A stretch of 64,000 nucleotides of DNA, taken from Pelosinus baikalensis. Lineage in GTDB: Bacteria > Bacillota > Negativicutes > DSM-13327. Below the pieces are notes generated by a model. That model did no database searches. It was not told the origin of the DNA and saw nothing but the letters and a program-made list of their open reading frames with translations. This document shows positions 52,180 to 61,539 of the stretch, piece after piece. Position 1 is the stretch's first letter; each line of letters opens with the position of its first letter. Made by a program: the position numbers and the translations under genes. The stretch lies in contig NZ_JAJHJB010000012.1 of assembly GCF_020819555.1 (NCBI RefSeq), positions 53,865 to 117,864 of the forward strand, given 5' to 3'.

Positions 52180-54687
52180 ATGATAGAGTTATTAGCTCCT
52201 GTTGGTAGTCGAGAAGCTTTAATTGCAGCTGTAGAAGGTGGTGCCGATGCCGTATATTTAGCAGGAAAAATGTTTGGTGCTCGAGCTAGCGCACCTAATT
52301 TTACTGATGAGGAATTAATAGAAGCTGTAAATTTGGCTCATTTGCGTAGTGTTAAGGTTTATGTGACTGTAAATACCCTTGTTGATAATGGTGAAATACC
52401 TGCATTATCGCTTTATTTACAGTATTTGTATAGAATTGGTGTAGATGCGATTATAGTTCAAGATATTGGCGTTTTTAAAATAGCAAAACAAATTATCCCT
52501 GCGATGCCAATACATGCTAGTACACAAATGACAGTACATAATTTAGAAGGCGTAGAGCTTTTGACGGAGCTTGGCTTTCAGCGGGTAGTAGTATCACGAG
52601 AGTTATCAATGGATGATATTCAACATATTTGTAAGAATACAGCTACAGAAATTGAGGCTTTTGTTCATGGTGCATTATGCATTTCATATTCTGGTCAATG
52701 TCTAATGAGTAGTATGATTGGTGGGCGAAGTGGTAATCGTGGACGTTGCGCCCAGCCTTGTCGTTTGCCATATACCCTTGTAGATGAAAAAGGAAATGAT
52801 TTACTCCTAGATGCGGATGCAGGGGAATATCTTTTAAGTCCTAAAGATTTAAACACATTGGAGTTGATACCTGAGCTTATTCAAGCAGGTGTAACCTCTT
52901 TTAAAATTGAAGGACGCATGAAAAGACCAGAATATGTAGCAGTGGTAGTTGATACGTATAGGCGAGCGATTGACGCTTGTTTGGTTAATCCAGATGCCTA
53001 TGTTGTTGCAGAGCAGGAACAAAAAGAACTGGCACAAATCTTCAATCGTGAATTCACTACGGCTTACTTAAAGACTCATCAGGGACGTAAGATGATGAGT
53101 GACCGTCGTCCGAACAACCGGGGCGTGCGTATTGGCCGGGTTAGCGATTATCAGCATCAGGAACGAGTTGCAACTATAAAATTAGATGAACCTTTATATA
53201 TAAATGATATTGTTGATTTTTGGGTAAAGATTGGTGGCAGGGTTAGTGTAACCGTATCATCTATGGTGGTAAATGGTCAGAAAGTGACTAGCGCTCCTGC
53301 TGGGGCAGAAGTAGCAATTCATGTGCATGCTCCTGTGCGCATAAATGATCGGGTCTTTAAAGTTTTCGATGCGGGTTTGATGGAACGAGCACGATCTTTT
53401 TTTACTGAACCAAATGCAGTGAAACGTGTAGCAGTTGATATCAAAGTAACTGTACAGGAAGGTCAACCTTTGGAAATTAGTATACAAGATAGAGATGGTT
53501 TCTGTAGTCGGGCTAGGACTTCCTTTATTGCTCAAAGAGCTATTAAAAGACCCTTAACTTCAGAAGTAATTGCCAAGCAGGTTGAACGGCTAGGATCTAC
53601 GATCTTTAACGTAAATACCCTGGAATGCAATATAATTGGTGAAGTGATGGTGCCAATTAGCGAGATCAATGATGTTAGGCGCAGAGCAATTGAAGAATTA
53701 GAACAAGCTCGCTTAATGCCCTTTCAACGCGAAGATTTACCTAGAAAAAAATATGTTGCACGAGATTTTCTATCATCGAATATAATTCGGGATAAAGCTG
53801 GCGTACGACAGCCCTTATTGGTGGTAAATGCAGATACGATTGATAAAATTAAAGTGTCTTTAGAATCCGGCGCAGATTGCATTATGTTTGGCGGAGAAAC
53901 CTTTGATCATAAAATGATCACTCCTGAGATATATGGACGAGCTGTAGCCATGGTACATGAATATGGTAAGCAAATTATTTTAAATACTCCTCGTATTATA
54001 AAAAAATGGCAGATGGACGAAGTGAAAAGGGAATTGGCTTTATTTGAGGAATTACAGCCAGATGCTGTTGCTATAAGCAATTTGGGGACATTGCATATTG
54101 CCAAAAAGATAACGAACCTGCCACTCCACGGTGATTATTCATTAAATATATACAATGATGTATCGATAGATTTTTTAGCTGCACAAGGTATTTCCAGTAT
54201 GACCTTATCACCAGAATTAAATTTTTCCCAGATTGAAGAGCTGGCTAGCGATCAGAAGGTGGCTTTAGAATGTTTAGTTCATGGATATGTAACATTAATG
54301 GTATCGGAGTATTGTGCGATAGGAAGCTATCTTGGCAAATTAGGTACAGGAAAATGTAATCAGGCTTGTTTACGCCGTGATTATTGGTTAAATGATCGTA
54401 AAAATGAAAGATTTCCAGTGGTGACAGATCAATATTGTCGTATGCATATACTAAATGCAAAAGAATTAAGTATGTTGCCTCATGTACCTCGATTTGGTTT
54501 AATGGGAATCAAACGTATACGAATTGAGGGAAAGAAGAGTACTGCTGATCACTTGGGTAGAATAAGCAAACTCTACAGAGAACTATTGGATCAAGGAGAA
54601 GATCATCCCCTGCTTGCGCAGGATAAAATGAAAACTGTTGAACATGAAGATATCACCCGGGGACATTATTTCCGTGGTGTATTATAA
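52180..54687 (+). CDS. Peptidase U32 family protein, long form
   Basis: An 835-residue U32 protein. The N-terminal TIM-barrel (IELLAPVGSREALIAAVEGG to about 330) contains EAFVHGALCISYSGQCLMSS (about 158-178) and GRCAQPCRLPY, with the cysteines that in hydroxylating U32 enzymes such as RlhA hold an FeS cluster. FKIEGRMKRPEYVA (about 243) is the U32 signature. A middle domain and a second barrel-like part (HGYVTLMVSEYCAIGSYLG) follow. Members hydroxylate RNA bases or act as proteases; RNA hydroxylation is the more likely role. A GAAAGGAATG site precedes the ATG. Confidence 0.86.
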   Translation: MIELLAPVGSREALIAAVEGGADAVYLAGKMFGARASAPNFTDEELIEAVNLAHLRSVKVYVTVNTLVDNGEIPALSLYLQYLYRIGVDAIIVQDIGVFKIAKQIIPAMPIHASTQMTVHNLEGVELLTELGFQRVVVSRELSMDDIQHICKNTATEIEAFVHGALCISYSGQCLMSSMIGGRSGNRGRCAQPCRLPYTLVDEKGNDLLLDADAGEYLLSPKDLNTLELIPELIQAGVTSFKIEGRMKRPEYVAVVVDTYRRAIDACLVNPDAYVVAEQEQKELAQIFNREFTTAYLKTHQGRKMMSDRRPNNRGVRIGRVSDYQHQERVATIKLDEPLYINDIVDFWVKIGGRVSVTVSSMVVNGQKVTSAPAGAEVAIHVHAPVRINDRVFKVFDAGLMERARSFFTEPNAVKRVAVDIKVTVQEGQPLEISIQDRDGFCSRARTSFIAQRAIKRPLTSEVIAKQVERLGSTIFNVNTLECNIIGEVMVPISEINDVRRRAIEELEQARLMPFQREDLPRKKYVARDFLSSNIIRDKAGVRQPLLVVNADTIDKIKVSLESGADCIMFGGETFDHKMITPEIYGRAVAMVHEYGKQIILNTPRIIKKWQMDEVKRELALFEELQPDAVAISNLGTLHIAKKITNLPLHGDYSLNIYNDVSIDFLAAQGISSMTLSPELNFSQIEELASDQKVALECLVHGYVTLMVSEYCAIGSYLGKLGTGKCNQACLRRDYWLNDRKNERFPVVTDQYCRMHILNAKELSMLPHVPRFGLMGIKRIRIEGKKSTADHLGRISKLYRELLDQGEDHPLLAQDKMKTVEHEDITRGHYFRGVL

Positions 54688-54729
54688 AGAAATATAATTG
54701 TATATTTCTTTATTTCTAGGGGGAAATGA

Positions 54730-57093
54730 ATGGATATATCAGTACTAAAAACATTAGAATATCATAAAATACGTGCTATGCTCGCAGATAAATGTAGTTC
54801 TGTTATGGGGCGAGAACTTGCAGAGGAATTGATACCGTCAAGTGAATTAGCTGAAGTGGAAGAAAAAATAGCAGAAACAGAGGAAGCCAGAGGAATTTTG
54901 GACGCAATGTCTAGTATACCTCTTGGTGGTATTCGTGATATTCGCACGTTGTTAAAACGTGCAGAAATAGGTTCTGTACTTGCTCCTGATGAATTGGTAG
55001 CTGTAGCAAGTACGTTATATGCATCTCGAAGAATGAAAAATTTTTTTATGGATATGCCTGTAGCATTAATCATTTTGCTTGGTTATGCTGAAAAAATCAA
55101 TGTATTGCGTAATGTTGAAAATTTTATTGAAAACATTGTGAATGAACAAGGACAGATACGTGATGATGCAAGTGTTGAGCTTTTGCATGTACGGAGGGAA
55201 ATACGGTTATCTCAAAGTCGTATCAAAGATAAATTAGACGGTATACTGCGCTCCAGTGAATATCAAAAATATTTTCAGGATGCATTAGTGACTGTGCGCA
55301 ATGAGCGGTATGTTATACCAATTAAACAAGAATATCGCAATCATTTTCCTGGAATCATTCATGATCAATCAGCTAGTGGTGCTACAGTATTTGTTGAACC
55401 AATGGCAGTAGTAATTTTAAATAATGAAATTAAACAACTCACGTCTGCAGAAAAAAATGAAATTGAGCGAATTTTAAGATCCGCTACGGAACAAATTGCG
55501 AATGTCTCAGAGACTATTTATATGAATTGTGATATGTTAGCTAACATTGATTTTGCTTTTGCGAAGGCAAAACTTAGTCTGACCATGCAGGCGACCATGC
55601 CTATTATTAATAATAAAGGATATGTTAATCTGCGTCAGGCTAGACATCCTCTTATTGAGGCTGATGTTGTAGTTCCGATTGACATTTTTATCGGCAAGGA
55701 TTTTAATACATTGCTCATTACAGGTCCAAATACAGGAGGCAAGACCGTAACGTTAAAGACGTTAGGGTTATTTGCTCTTATGACACAGGCTGGACTCTAT
55801 ATTCCTGTACAAAATGGTTCTGAAATCGCTGTATTCAATAATATTTTTGCCGATATTGGTGATGAGCAAAGCATTGAGCAGAGTCTGAGTACTTTTTCGG
55901 CTCATATGACTAACTTAGTGAGAATTTTAAACCAAATATCATCCGAAGATTTAGTATTAATTGATGAAATTGGTGCAGGTACTGACCCGGATGAGGGAGC
56001 TGCTTTAGCTATGTCAATATTAGAACATTTGCTGAATATTGGTGCTAAAACAATTGCTACAACTCATTATAGTGAATTAAAGACCTTCGCATATTCAAGA
56101 CAAGGAATCGAAAATGCTAGTGTGGAATTTGATATACAAACATTAAGACCCACATATCGCCTTTTGATTGGTGTTCCAGGAAGCAGTAATGCCTTTGCAA
56201 TTAGTAAACGTTTGGGATTATCAGATCGTATTATTGAGCAAGCTAGCCAATTTATTGATAAAGATCATGCAGAATTTGAAACCGTTTTAAATGCTTTGGA
56301 AGAGCAGAAGATCGCTTATGATAAACTCCATGAAGAGGTTATTCAGCAAGAACAAACATTGCAAATTTTAAGAGAAAAGCTTGCGACTGAGGAAAGTATA
56401 TTGGCTGCAAAGAAGCATAAAATCTTGGCCAAAGCGCAAGAAGAAGCTGAATCCCTACTGCGAAAAACTCGGCGAGAAACAGAAGAAATTATAACGGAGC
56501 TAAAAGCGCAGTTTACAGCAAAGAGTAGCAGCTCGACAAGGCAAGGTATTTTTGACAAAAGTAGAAAACGTCTGCGTGACAATCTAGAAAATTTAAATGA
56601 AAATGAAGAAGATGATAACCCGTTGCCTATTGTTACTGCCAATGTCTTAATACCAGGAATGCAAGTATACATAACTACGCTGAAGCAAAAGGGGACCGTA
56701 GTATCGATTGGTACAAATGAAGTAACTGTTCAATTGGGCATTATGAAAATGAATGTTGCAATTACAGACTGCCGCTTGGTAAGCGACAACTTACCTATTA
56801 AAAAGATTGCTAAAGATAAAAATCGTGATAAAAATTTTATGAAAATCCAAGATGTCGCCAGGCAAATTGATATACGGGGTATGATGGTAGAAGAAGCAGA
56901 ATATGCCTTAGGAAAGTATATTGATGATGCGATAGTAGCAGGGTTAAGTACAGTATTGGTTATCCACGGAAAAGGAACTGGAGCTCTGCGAAAAGGAGTA
57001 AGAACGTATTTGAAAAATCATCATTATGTCAGGGATATTAGCATTGGTGAATTAAATGAAGGTGGCGATGGAGTTACTGTGGTGCAGTTATAG
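54730..57093 (+). CDS. mutS2: MutS2 (ribosome-associated ATPase/endonuclease)
   Basis: A 787-residue MutS2. The core and clamp lie at about 1-310, the ATPase domain has Walker A GPNTGGKTVTLKT (about 334), Walker B LVLIDEIGAGTDPDEG (about 407) and the ST motif near TTHYSELK. A long coiled coil (about 515-620) precedes the KOW-like region, and the C-terminal Smr domain has DIRGMMVEEAE (about 715) and HGKGTGALRKGV (about 745). The protein rescues collided ribosomes and lacks the mismatch-binding domain. AGGGGGAAA precedes the ATG. Confidence 0.95.
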   Translation: MDISVLKTLEYHKIRAMLADKCSSVMGRELAEELIPSSELAEVEEKIAETEEARGILDAMSSIPLGGIRDIRTLLKRAEIGSVLAPDELVAVASTLYASRRMKNFFMDMPVALIILLGYAEKINVLRNVENFIENIVNEQGQIRDDASVELLHVRREIRLSQSRIKDKLDGILRSSEYQKYFQDALVTVRNERYVIPIKQEYRNHFPGIIHDQSASGATVFVEPMAVVILNNEIKQLTSAEKNEIERILRSATEQIANVSETIYMNCDMLANIDFAFAKAKLSLTMQATMPIINNKGYVNLRQARHPLIEADVVVPIDIFIGKDFNTLLITGPNTGGKTVTLKTLGLFALMTQAGLYIPVQNGSEIAVFNNIFADIGDEQSIEQSLSTFSAHMTNLVRILNQISSEDLVLIDEIGAGTDPDEGAALAMSILEHLLNIGAKTIATTHYSELKTFAYSRQGIENASVEFDIQTLRPTYRLLIGVPGSSNAFAISKRLGLSDRIIEQASQFIDKDHAEFETVLNALEEQKIAYDKLHEEVIQQEQTLQILREKLATEESILAAKKHKILAKAQEEAESLLRKTRRETEEIITELKAQFTAKSSSSTRQGIFDKSRKRLRDNLENLNENEEDDNPLPIVTANVLIPGMQVYITTLKQKGTVVSIGTNEVTVQLGIMKMNVAITDCRLVSDNLPIKKIAKDKNRDKNFMKIQDVARQIDIRGMMVEEAEYALGKYIDDAIVAGLSTVLVIHGKGTGALRKGVRTYLKNHHYVRDISIGELNEGGDGVTVVQL

Positions 57094-57148
57094 AAAAAAC
57101 AGAGTTATAAAAACTTTTTCGGTCTCCTAACTGCATAATATAAAAGTA

Positions 57149-57181
57149 AAGAGGTGTGAGTAGAATTCTCACACCTCTTTC
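57149..57181. terminator. Bidirectional terminator after mutS2
   Basis: AAAGAGGTGTGAG pairs with CTCACACCTCTTT around TAGAATT. It overlaps the last codons of the convergent gene. Confidence 0.88.
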
Positions 57182-57753
57182 TCATTTTCAAATGTAGTTT
57201 TCCAGTTTAAAGAGCGACCTAAATCCTTTTTGTCAGAGACATATGGATCTAAAGAGGGGGTTGCTATTGAGGAATTCGCTAAGGAAGAAGTGACAGCCGC
57301 CGCCGGTGGATCTTTTTTTTCTGATTTTTCCGTTTTACTTCCTTCTTGTTTATCGTTATTTCCTCCACCTCCCAAATTACCTAAAACACCTAATATAGAT
57401 GAGATATTAGCGGGGTTGAGTTTTGACTTAATTTGTGGGTTATTTAGTAGAGGTAATAAAGTCATGAGCATGTCAGGAGAAGGGCCTCCTCCTCCTCCAT
57501 CACCACCACCGCCCTTTGTAAGCTCTCCTAAAAGTTTATGTAATGGATTAGTAGTAGTATTATTAGTAGTAATTGCAGATGAATTTTGAATAACAGGTGC
57601 TGCCGTCAGAGGTTGGGTACGGTTTAGTATATGTAGAATACAAAGCAGTGACAAAATATGAATGAGGTTATCATAGCCGGTACCCTCATTCGCTACGTTA
57701 TCAATCATGTGTGCTATGGATTGTAACAGCGTATTAGGATTTTCGTTCGGCAT
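57169..57753 (-). CDS. Gly/Asn-rich hypothetical protein
   Basis: A 194-residue protein I do not recognise. The N-terminal part (1-60) is helical with one hydrophobic stretch (NLIHILSLLCILHIL). A polar linker rich in T and N is followed by a glycine block (GGGGDGGGGG, about 82-91), then PDMLMTLLPLLNNPQIKSKL and a second glycine run, then a charged tail. AAGGAGG before the ATG makes expression likely. It lies 12 bases after a YbaB-like gene on the same strand, probably one operon. The leucine-rich NP motif is loosely echoed in the divergent gene at 58291. Confidence 0.65.
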   Translation of the reverse strand: MPNENPNTLLQSIAHMIDNVANEGTGYDNLIHILSLLCILHILNRTQPLTAAPVIQNSSAITTNNTTTNPLHKLLGELTKGGGGDGGGGGPSPDMLMTLLPLLNNPQIKSKLNPANISSILGVLGNLGGGGNNDKQEGSKTEKSEKKDPPAAAVTSSLANSSIATPSLDPYVSDKKDLGRSLNWKTTFENEKEV

Positions 57754-57765
57754 AAAGTGTCCTCC

Positions 57766-58086
57766 TTAAAATAGTCCAGGAATTTTGGGAAGATTGAGAT
57801 CGCCAGTTAATTTGCACATTGCAGTTTGGTGCAGCTCGCGGGACTTGGTAAGACCGTTATTTATGGTTGCAACTAATAAGTCTTGTAATAATGTTGCATT
57901 CTCAACAGATAAATATTTTGGATTGATTTCTATTGATAATAATTCTTGTTGTCCATTAAGGGTTAATTTTATTACATCACCGCTTGAAACCTCTACACGT
58001 TGAGCTTTTAACTGATCTTGTGCATTATCAACATTTTGTTGAATTTTTTTTACCATTTCCATCATGTTACCTAAATTTTCCCACAT
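57766..58086 (-). CDS. YbaB/EbfC-like nucleoid-associated protein
   Basis: A 106-residue protein resembling YbaB/EbfC DNA-binding proteins: MWENLGNMMEMVKKIQQNVD begins with the typical helix, EVSSGDVIKLTLNGQQELLSIEINP is the beta-sheet core, and the C-terminal helix (LLQDLLVATINNGLTKSRE) follows. It is not in the usual dnaX-recR place, so it is probably a second, specialised copy. ATG 58086 follows GGAGGCG; the 120-residue form has no ribosome site. It shares an operon with the Gly/Asn-rich gene. Confidence 0.72.
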   Translation of the reverse strand: MWENLGNMMEMVKKIQQNVDNAQDQLKAQRVEVSSGDVIKLTLNGQQELLSIEINPKYLSVENATLLQDLLVATINNGLTKSRELHQTAMCKLTGDLNLPKIPGLF

Positions 58087-58290
58087 AGAAAATCGCCTCC
58101 GCTCTAATTTTGTCCAATGAATGGTCACTCATTTTATTAAAAAATCAATTCCACAAAAAAACGAAGTCAATTATAGCATTATAATTTATGCAAAAATATA
58201 AATTTGTGTGTATCAATTAATAGCCAATTGTAAGATTGCATCATATATTAGATTAAATATCACTTATTGATTGAATAAGGGGTGAGAGTG

Positions 58291-58695
58291 ATGCGCTTTC
58301 GGAGACATTATAAAAACTACAAGAGGTCAGTTGCGCAAGAAAGTAAGGATGTTGAAATGATGATGACTGAGGAGAAAATCGTTGAAAAAGTGAAGGATAC
58401 AAAGCAAATCAAAATACAAGATGAGGAACGAGAAGATAAGAAAGTCAAGAAAGCCAGACCAGTCAATCCTATGAGTGGATTTGGCCAGATCTTAAAGAAC
58501 CCTAATTTTAACTTGCAGCTCATGGTTATTTTGTTAAGTTTAACTTCCGAAGATATGCAAATGGATAGAAGGATAGATGGAATGTCGACAACCATCGACA
58601 AGGTTCGTAACATTACTGAGCTAGTTAATAGTGGTATGCAGTCAATGAAGATGGTTTCAGAATTTCCTAAAAGCATTCGACGGATATTAGAATAG
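58291..58695 (+). CDS. Hypothetical basic protein, 134 aa
   Basis: A 134-residue protein of unknown family. The first 65 residues are highly charged (RFRRHYKNYKRS, then a run of E/K repeats), and the last 70 contain NPMSGFGQILKNPNFNLQLM and a hydrophobic stretch, ending in an amphipathic helix. ATG 58291 after AAGGGGTGA is preferred to GTG 58282. It is divergent from the YbaB-like gene. The charge and NP-containing helices loosely recall the Gly/Asn-rich neighbour, so the three may act together; this is only a guess. Confidence 0.6.
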   Translation: MRFRRHYKNYKRSVAQESKDVEMMMTEEKIVEKVKDTKQIKIQDEEREDKKVKKARPVNPMSGFGQILKNPNFNLQLMVILLSLTSEDMQMDRRIDGMSTTIDKVRNITELVNSGMQSMKMVSEFPKSIRRILE

Positions 58696-58845
58696 AATTT
58701 AATAAAAAAACTAAGTAGGTTGAGTAACACTTTTAAAGATACCTCCATATATTGAACTAGAAGGGGGGGCAATACTTAAATAATTAAGGACAGATATTTA
58801 GGTAGCTGCTCTTTAAATGTTATATTTAAGGAGGTAATCATGTAA

Positions 58846-58947
58846 ATGGCAAGAGGTTGTGGTTTTGGTGGAGGTCAATCTTGGTGGATTATCATTATCA
58901 TCCTTTTACTCTTTTTCTTTAACAATGATGATTGTAGCTTCTCATAA
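58846..58947 (+). CDS. Tiny Gly/Ile-rich membrane peptide 1 (33 aa)
   Basis: ATG at 58846 lies after AAGGAGG and a preceding ATG-TAA start-stop. The peptide is MARGCGFGGGQSWW, a run of Ile and Leu/Phe, then NNDDCSFS: a short glycine head, one membrane helix and an acidic NNDD-C tail. It is paralogous to the peptide at 59097. The shape resembles the small YjcZ-type sporulation proteins of bacilli, but the match is too short to assign. Confidence 0.7.
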   Translation: MARGCGFGGGQSWWIIIIILLLFFFNNDDCSFS

Positions 58948-59096
58948 TATAAAATAATATCTTACTTATTCTAGCGTGTTCCTGAATTTTTAAAACGAGG
59001 TAACTCCTTTGTGATTATTCATATTCATATAGTAATAGAGCATCTATTTAAAGATTGATAATACTTCTATTATCAATAGACGGAGGAGGAATCCCT

Positions 59097-59216
59097 ATGG
59101 CATGCGGACGTCGATTTGGTGGATTTGGTGGCGGATTCGGTAGTGTGTGGATTATTATCATTATTATCATTTTGTTGCTTTGCAATAATAATGATGACTC
59201 GTCTACTTGTTTATAG
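59097..59216 (+). CDS. Tiny Gly/Ile-rich membrane peptide 2 (39 aa)
   Basis: ATG 59097 follows CGGAGGAGG. MACGRRFGGFGGGFGS is followed by VW, seven Ile, three Leu and CNNNDDSSTC. The arrangement (Cys-containing Gly head, Ile-run helix, NNDD tail with Cys) is the same as in the 33-residue peptide, so they are a duplicated pair. A terminator lies 28 bases downstream. Function unknown; possibly a spore or envelope component. Confidence 0.72.
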   Translation: MACGRRFGGFGGGFGSVWIIIIIIILLLCNNNDDSSTCL

Positions 59217-59243
59217 TTTATATTAATGTATATGCAGAAATAT

Positions 59244-59277
59244 AAAAAACACGCGTAAATTACGCGTGTTTTTTATA
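59244..59277. terminator. Bidirectional terminator between small peptide gene and PBP gene
   Basis: AAAAAACACGCGTAA pairs perfectly with TTACGCGTGTTTTTT. It serves both convergent genes. Confidence 0.92.
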
Positions 59278-59278
59278 T

Positions 59279-61396
59279 TTAAGGATTATTTTTTTTATCT
59301 GTCTCAGTTGTTTTTTTCGGTGGTGGAGGTGGGGCGGTGTTTTTATCAGATTTGACAGGTGGAGGGGGAAGGGTTTTATCAACTGGTCGCGAGTCATCAT
59401 CTTGTTGATTTGGTGTTTTCGAATTTTTACCATCGGGTGTTAATGGATTTGCAGGTTGCTTACCATCAGCAGGCTGTTCTGTAAGAACGGGAGTGGGGTT
59501 CGGTTCAATTACGACACCGTTAGGTCGAATGAAATCCCGAGATGGTATTTTTGCCAAGGCTTTTTGCATAAAAGTTTTCCAAATGGTAGCTGGAAGAGTT
59601 CCTCCCGTTATACCATTTAAATATTCGCCAGAATCATAACCTACCCATACAGATGCAACTAAATCAGGAGTAAATCCAACAAACCAAGCATCTTTATAAT
59701 CATTGGTTGTGCCAGTTTTTCCGGCAGCAGGACGCCCAATATTAGCAGCTGAACCAGTACCATTATTAATGACGCCACGTAGCATATCCGTTAGAACATA
59801 AGCAGAGCGCTCGTTAACCACTGCCTTTTCCTTTGGAGTGACTTGCTCTAGCGTCTTACCATTGCGATCAATAACTTTAATGACTGTTATAGGATCTACA
59901 TGTACACCTTGGTTAGCTAATACTCCATATGCACTGGCAATTTCTAAAGGCGTGACACCTCGTGTTAGACCTCCAAGGGACATTGCTAAATTACGGTCAT
60001 TAATAGAACCTTGTAAGACTAACGTGGAAATCCCCATTTGTTGAGCATAGTATAATGGTTTATCAACACCTGTCTGATTGGCAATCTTAACAGTTGGCAC
60101 ATTGAGGGATTGTTCGAGTGCTGTACGTAAAGAAACCGATCCATGGAACTTCTCATCATAGTTCATTGGTGACCAATTACCAAAGCTGATTTTACTATCT
60201 TCAATCATAGATGAAGGAGTCATTCCTCCTTCTAAAGCAGCTAAGTAAACGAATGGTTTGAATGCTGAACCAGGCTGACGTTCAGCTAAAACTGCACGAT
60301 TAAACTGATCATTGCCACGACCACCAACCATTGCTTTGATATAACCTGTACGTGGGTCAATCGCAACGAGGGCTCCTTGTGGTTGTTGCAAACCATTACT
60401 ATCAGTACGTATATTAGGAAGCTTTTTCATGGCTTCTTCCGCCGCTTCCTGCATATCTAGATCTAATGTGGTATAAACTTTAAGTCCATCTTTATACACC
60501 GCATCAGCCCCATATCTGTCAATCAGATATTGCGTAACATAATCAATAAAATAGCTCGCTGTCTGGTTTGTGGTATCTGTTTGAGATGAGCGTATTGCCA
60601 AGCGAAGTTTGGCATTCTTAGCTTGTATAGCAGTTGACGAATTAATAAATTCATATTTAACCATTTGATCAAGTACTGTAGCTTGCCGTTCTGTTGCAGC
60701 TTTTAAGTTATTAAAAGGTGAATAATAATTTGGACTTTTTGGGATGCCTGCTAACATTGCACATTCTGCTAATGTTAGATCTTCAACATTTTTATTGAAA
60801 TAAACAATGGATGCAGATTGTACTCCGTAAGCTCCTTGTCCAAAATATATTTGGTTTAAATAGAGTTCTAATATTTCATTTTTACTGTATTGACGTTCAA
60901 TTTGTAGAGCTAGGATCGCCTCTTGTATTTTACGTTTTAATGTACGTTCTTGGGACAGTAATGCATTTTTGGCTAATTGCTGCGTAATGGTACTGCCACC
61001 TTCGGAAACGCCTCGATCGGTTATATTTGACCAGACTGCCCGCAGAATACCACGAGGATCAATACCTATGTGTTGATAAAAACGTGCATCTTCAGCAGCT
61101 ACGAAGGCGTTTTGCAAATTTTTAGGGATCTTATTAATAGAAACGGGAACGCGATTTTCTACAGAATGAACCGTATTAATTAATTTCCCATTTACATCAT
61201 AAATTTGTGAAGAAGCTGCAGGTCTAATCTCGTCTTTCAGACTTGGCATGGTGTGAATGCTTGCTGTTAAAAAGCCAAGTCCAGCACCTGTGATCATTAC
61301 AATAAATACAATTAGTATTATAACCGTTAGTTTTGAATTACCATTTTTAGAAGAACGACGGCCATCTTTAAGGCTATCGCTTCGCTCCTTGTTCAT
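59279..61396 (-). CDS. Class A penicillin-binding protein (PBP1A type)
   Basis: A 705-residue bifunctional peptidoglycan synthase anchored by one helix (about 23-45). The glycosyltransferase domain has EDARFYQHIGIDPRG (about 101), GGSTITQQLAKN (about 134) and ERQYSKNEILELYLN (about 168). The transpeptidase has the active-site SAFKPF (SxxK, about 376), SLN (SxN, about 430) and KTGTT (about 557). The last 70 residues are proline, lysine and asparagine rich, a likely extended wall-facing tail. ATG 61396 follows AAGGAGG; the TTG two codons upstream lies too close. Confidence 0.93.
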   Translation of the reverse strand: MNKERSDSLKDGRRSSKNGNSKLTVIILIVFIVMITGAGLGFLTASIHTMPSLKDEIRPAASSQIYDVNGKLINTVHSVENRVPVSINKIPKNLQNAFVAAEDARFYQHIGIDPRGILRAVWSNITDRGVSEGGSTITQQLAKNALLSQERTLKRKIQEAILALQIERQYSKNEILELYLNQIYFGQGAYGVQSASIVYFNKNVEDLTLAECAMLAGIPKSPNYYSPFNNLKAATERQATVLDQMVKYEFINSSTAIQAKNAKLRLAIRSSQTDTTNQTASYFIDYVTQYLIDRYGADAVYKDGLKVYTTLDLDMQEAAEEAMKKLPNIRTDSNGLQQPQGALVAIDPRTGYIKAMVGGRGNDQFNRAVLAERQPGSAFKPFVYLAALEGGMTPSSMIEDSKISFGNWSPMNYDEKFHGSVSLRTALEQSLNVPTVKIANQTGVDKPLYYAQQMGISTLVLQGSINDRNLAMSLGGLTRGVTPLEIASAYGVLANQGVHVDPITVIKVIDRNGKTLEQVTPKEKAVVNERSAYVLTDMLRGVINNGTGSAANIGRPAAGKTGTTNDYKDAWFVGFTPDLVASVWVGYDSGEYLNGITGGTLPATIWKTFMQKALAKIPSRDFIRPNGVVIEPNPTPVLTEQPADGKQPANPLTPDGKNSKTPNQQDDDSRPVDKTLPPPPVKSDKNTAPPPPPKKTTETDKKNNP

Positions 61397-61466
61397 TGGC
61401 AACCTCCTTAGTATTGAGTACGCTAATTATTATAACATAAATAATATCCTTTTTGTCTATAAGCTA

Positions 61467-61498
61467 AAATGACACCAATAGCTGGTGTCATTTTTATA
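61467..61498. terminator. Terminator downstream of tyrS
   Basis: AAAATGACACCA pairs with TGGTGTCATTTT around ATAGC; both strands have short T-runs. It closes tyrS on the minus strand. Confidence 0.85.
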
Positions 61499-61539
61499 TT
61501 ACTTAATCAGTAAAATAATAGAAAAGTAGCTAAACTCTT

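Noticed and set aside
57230..57589. 119-codon + strand frame opposite the Gly/Asn-rich gene
   Set aside because: Proline and serine runs are the reverse reading of the glycine tracts; the minus-strand gene has AAGGAGG and an adjacent operon partner.
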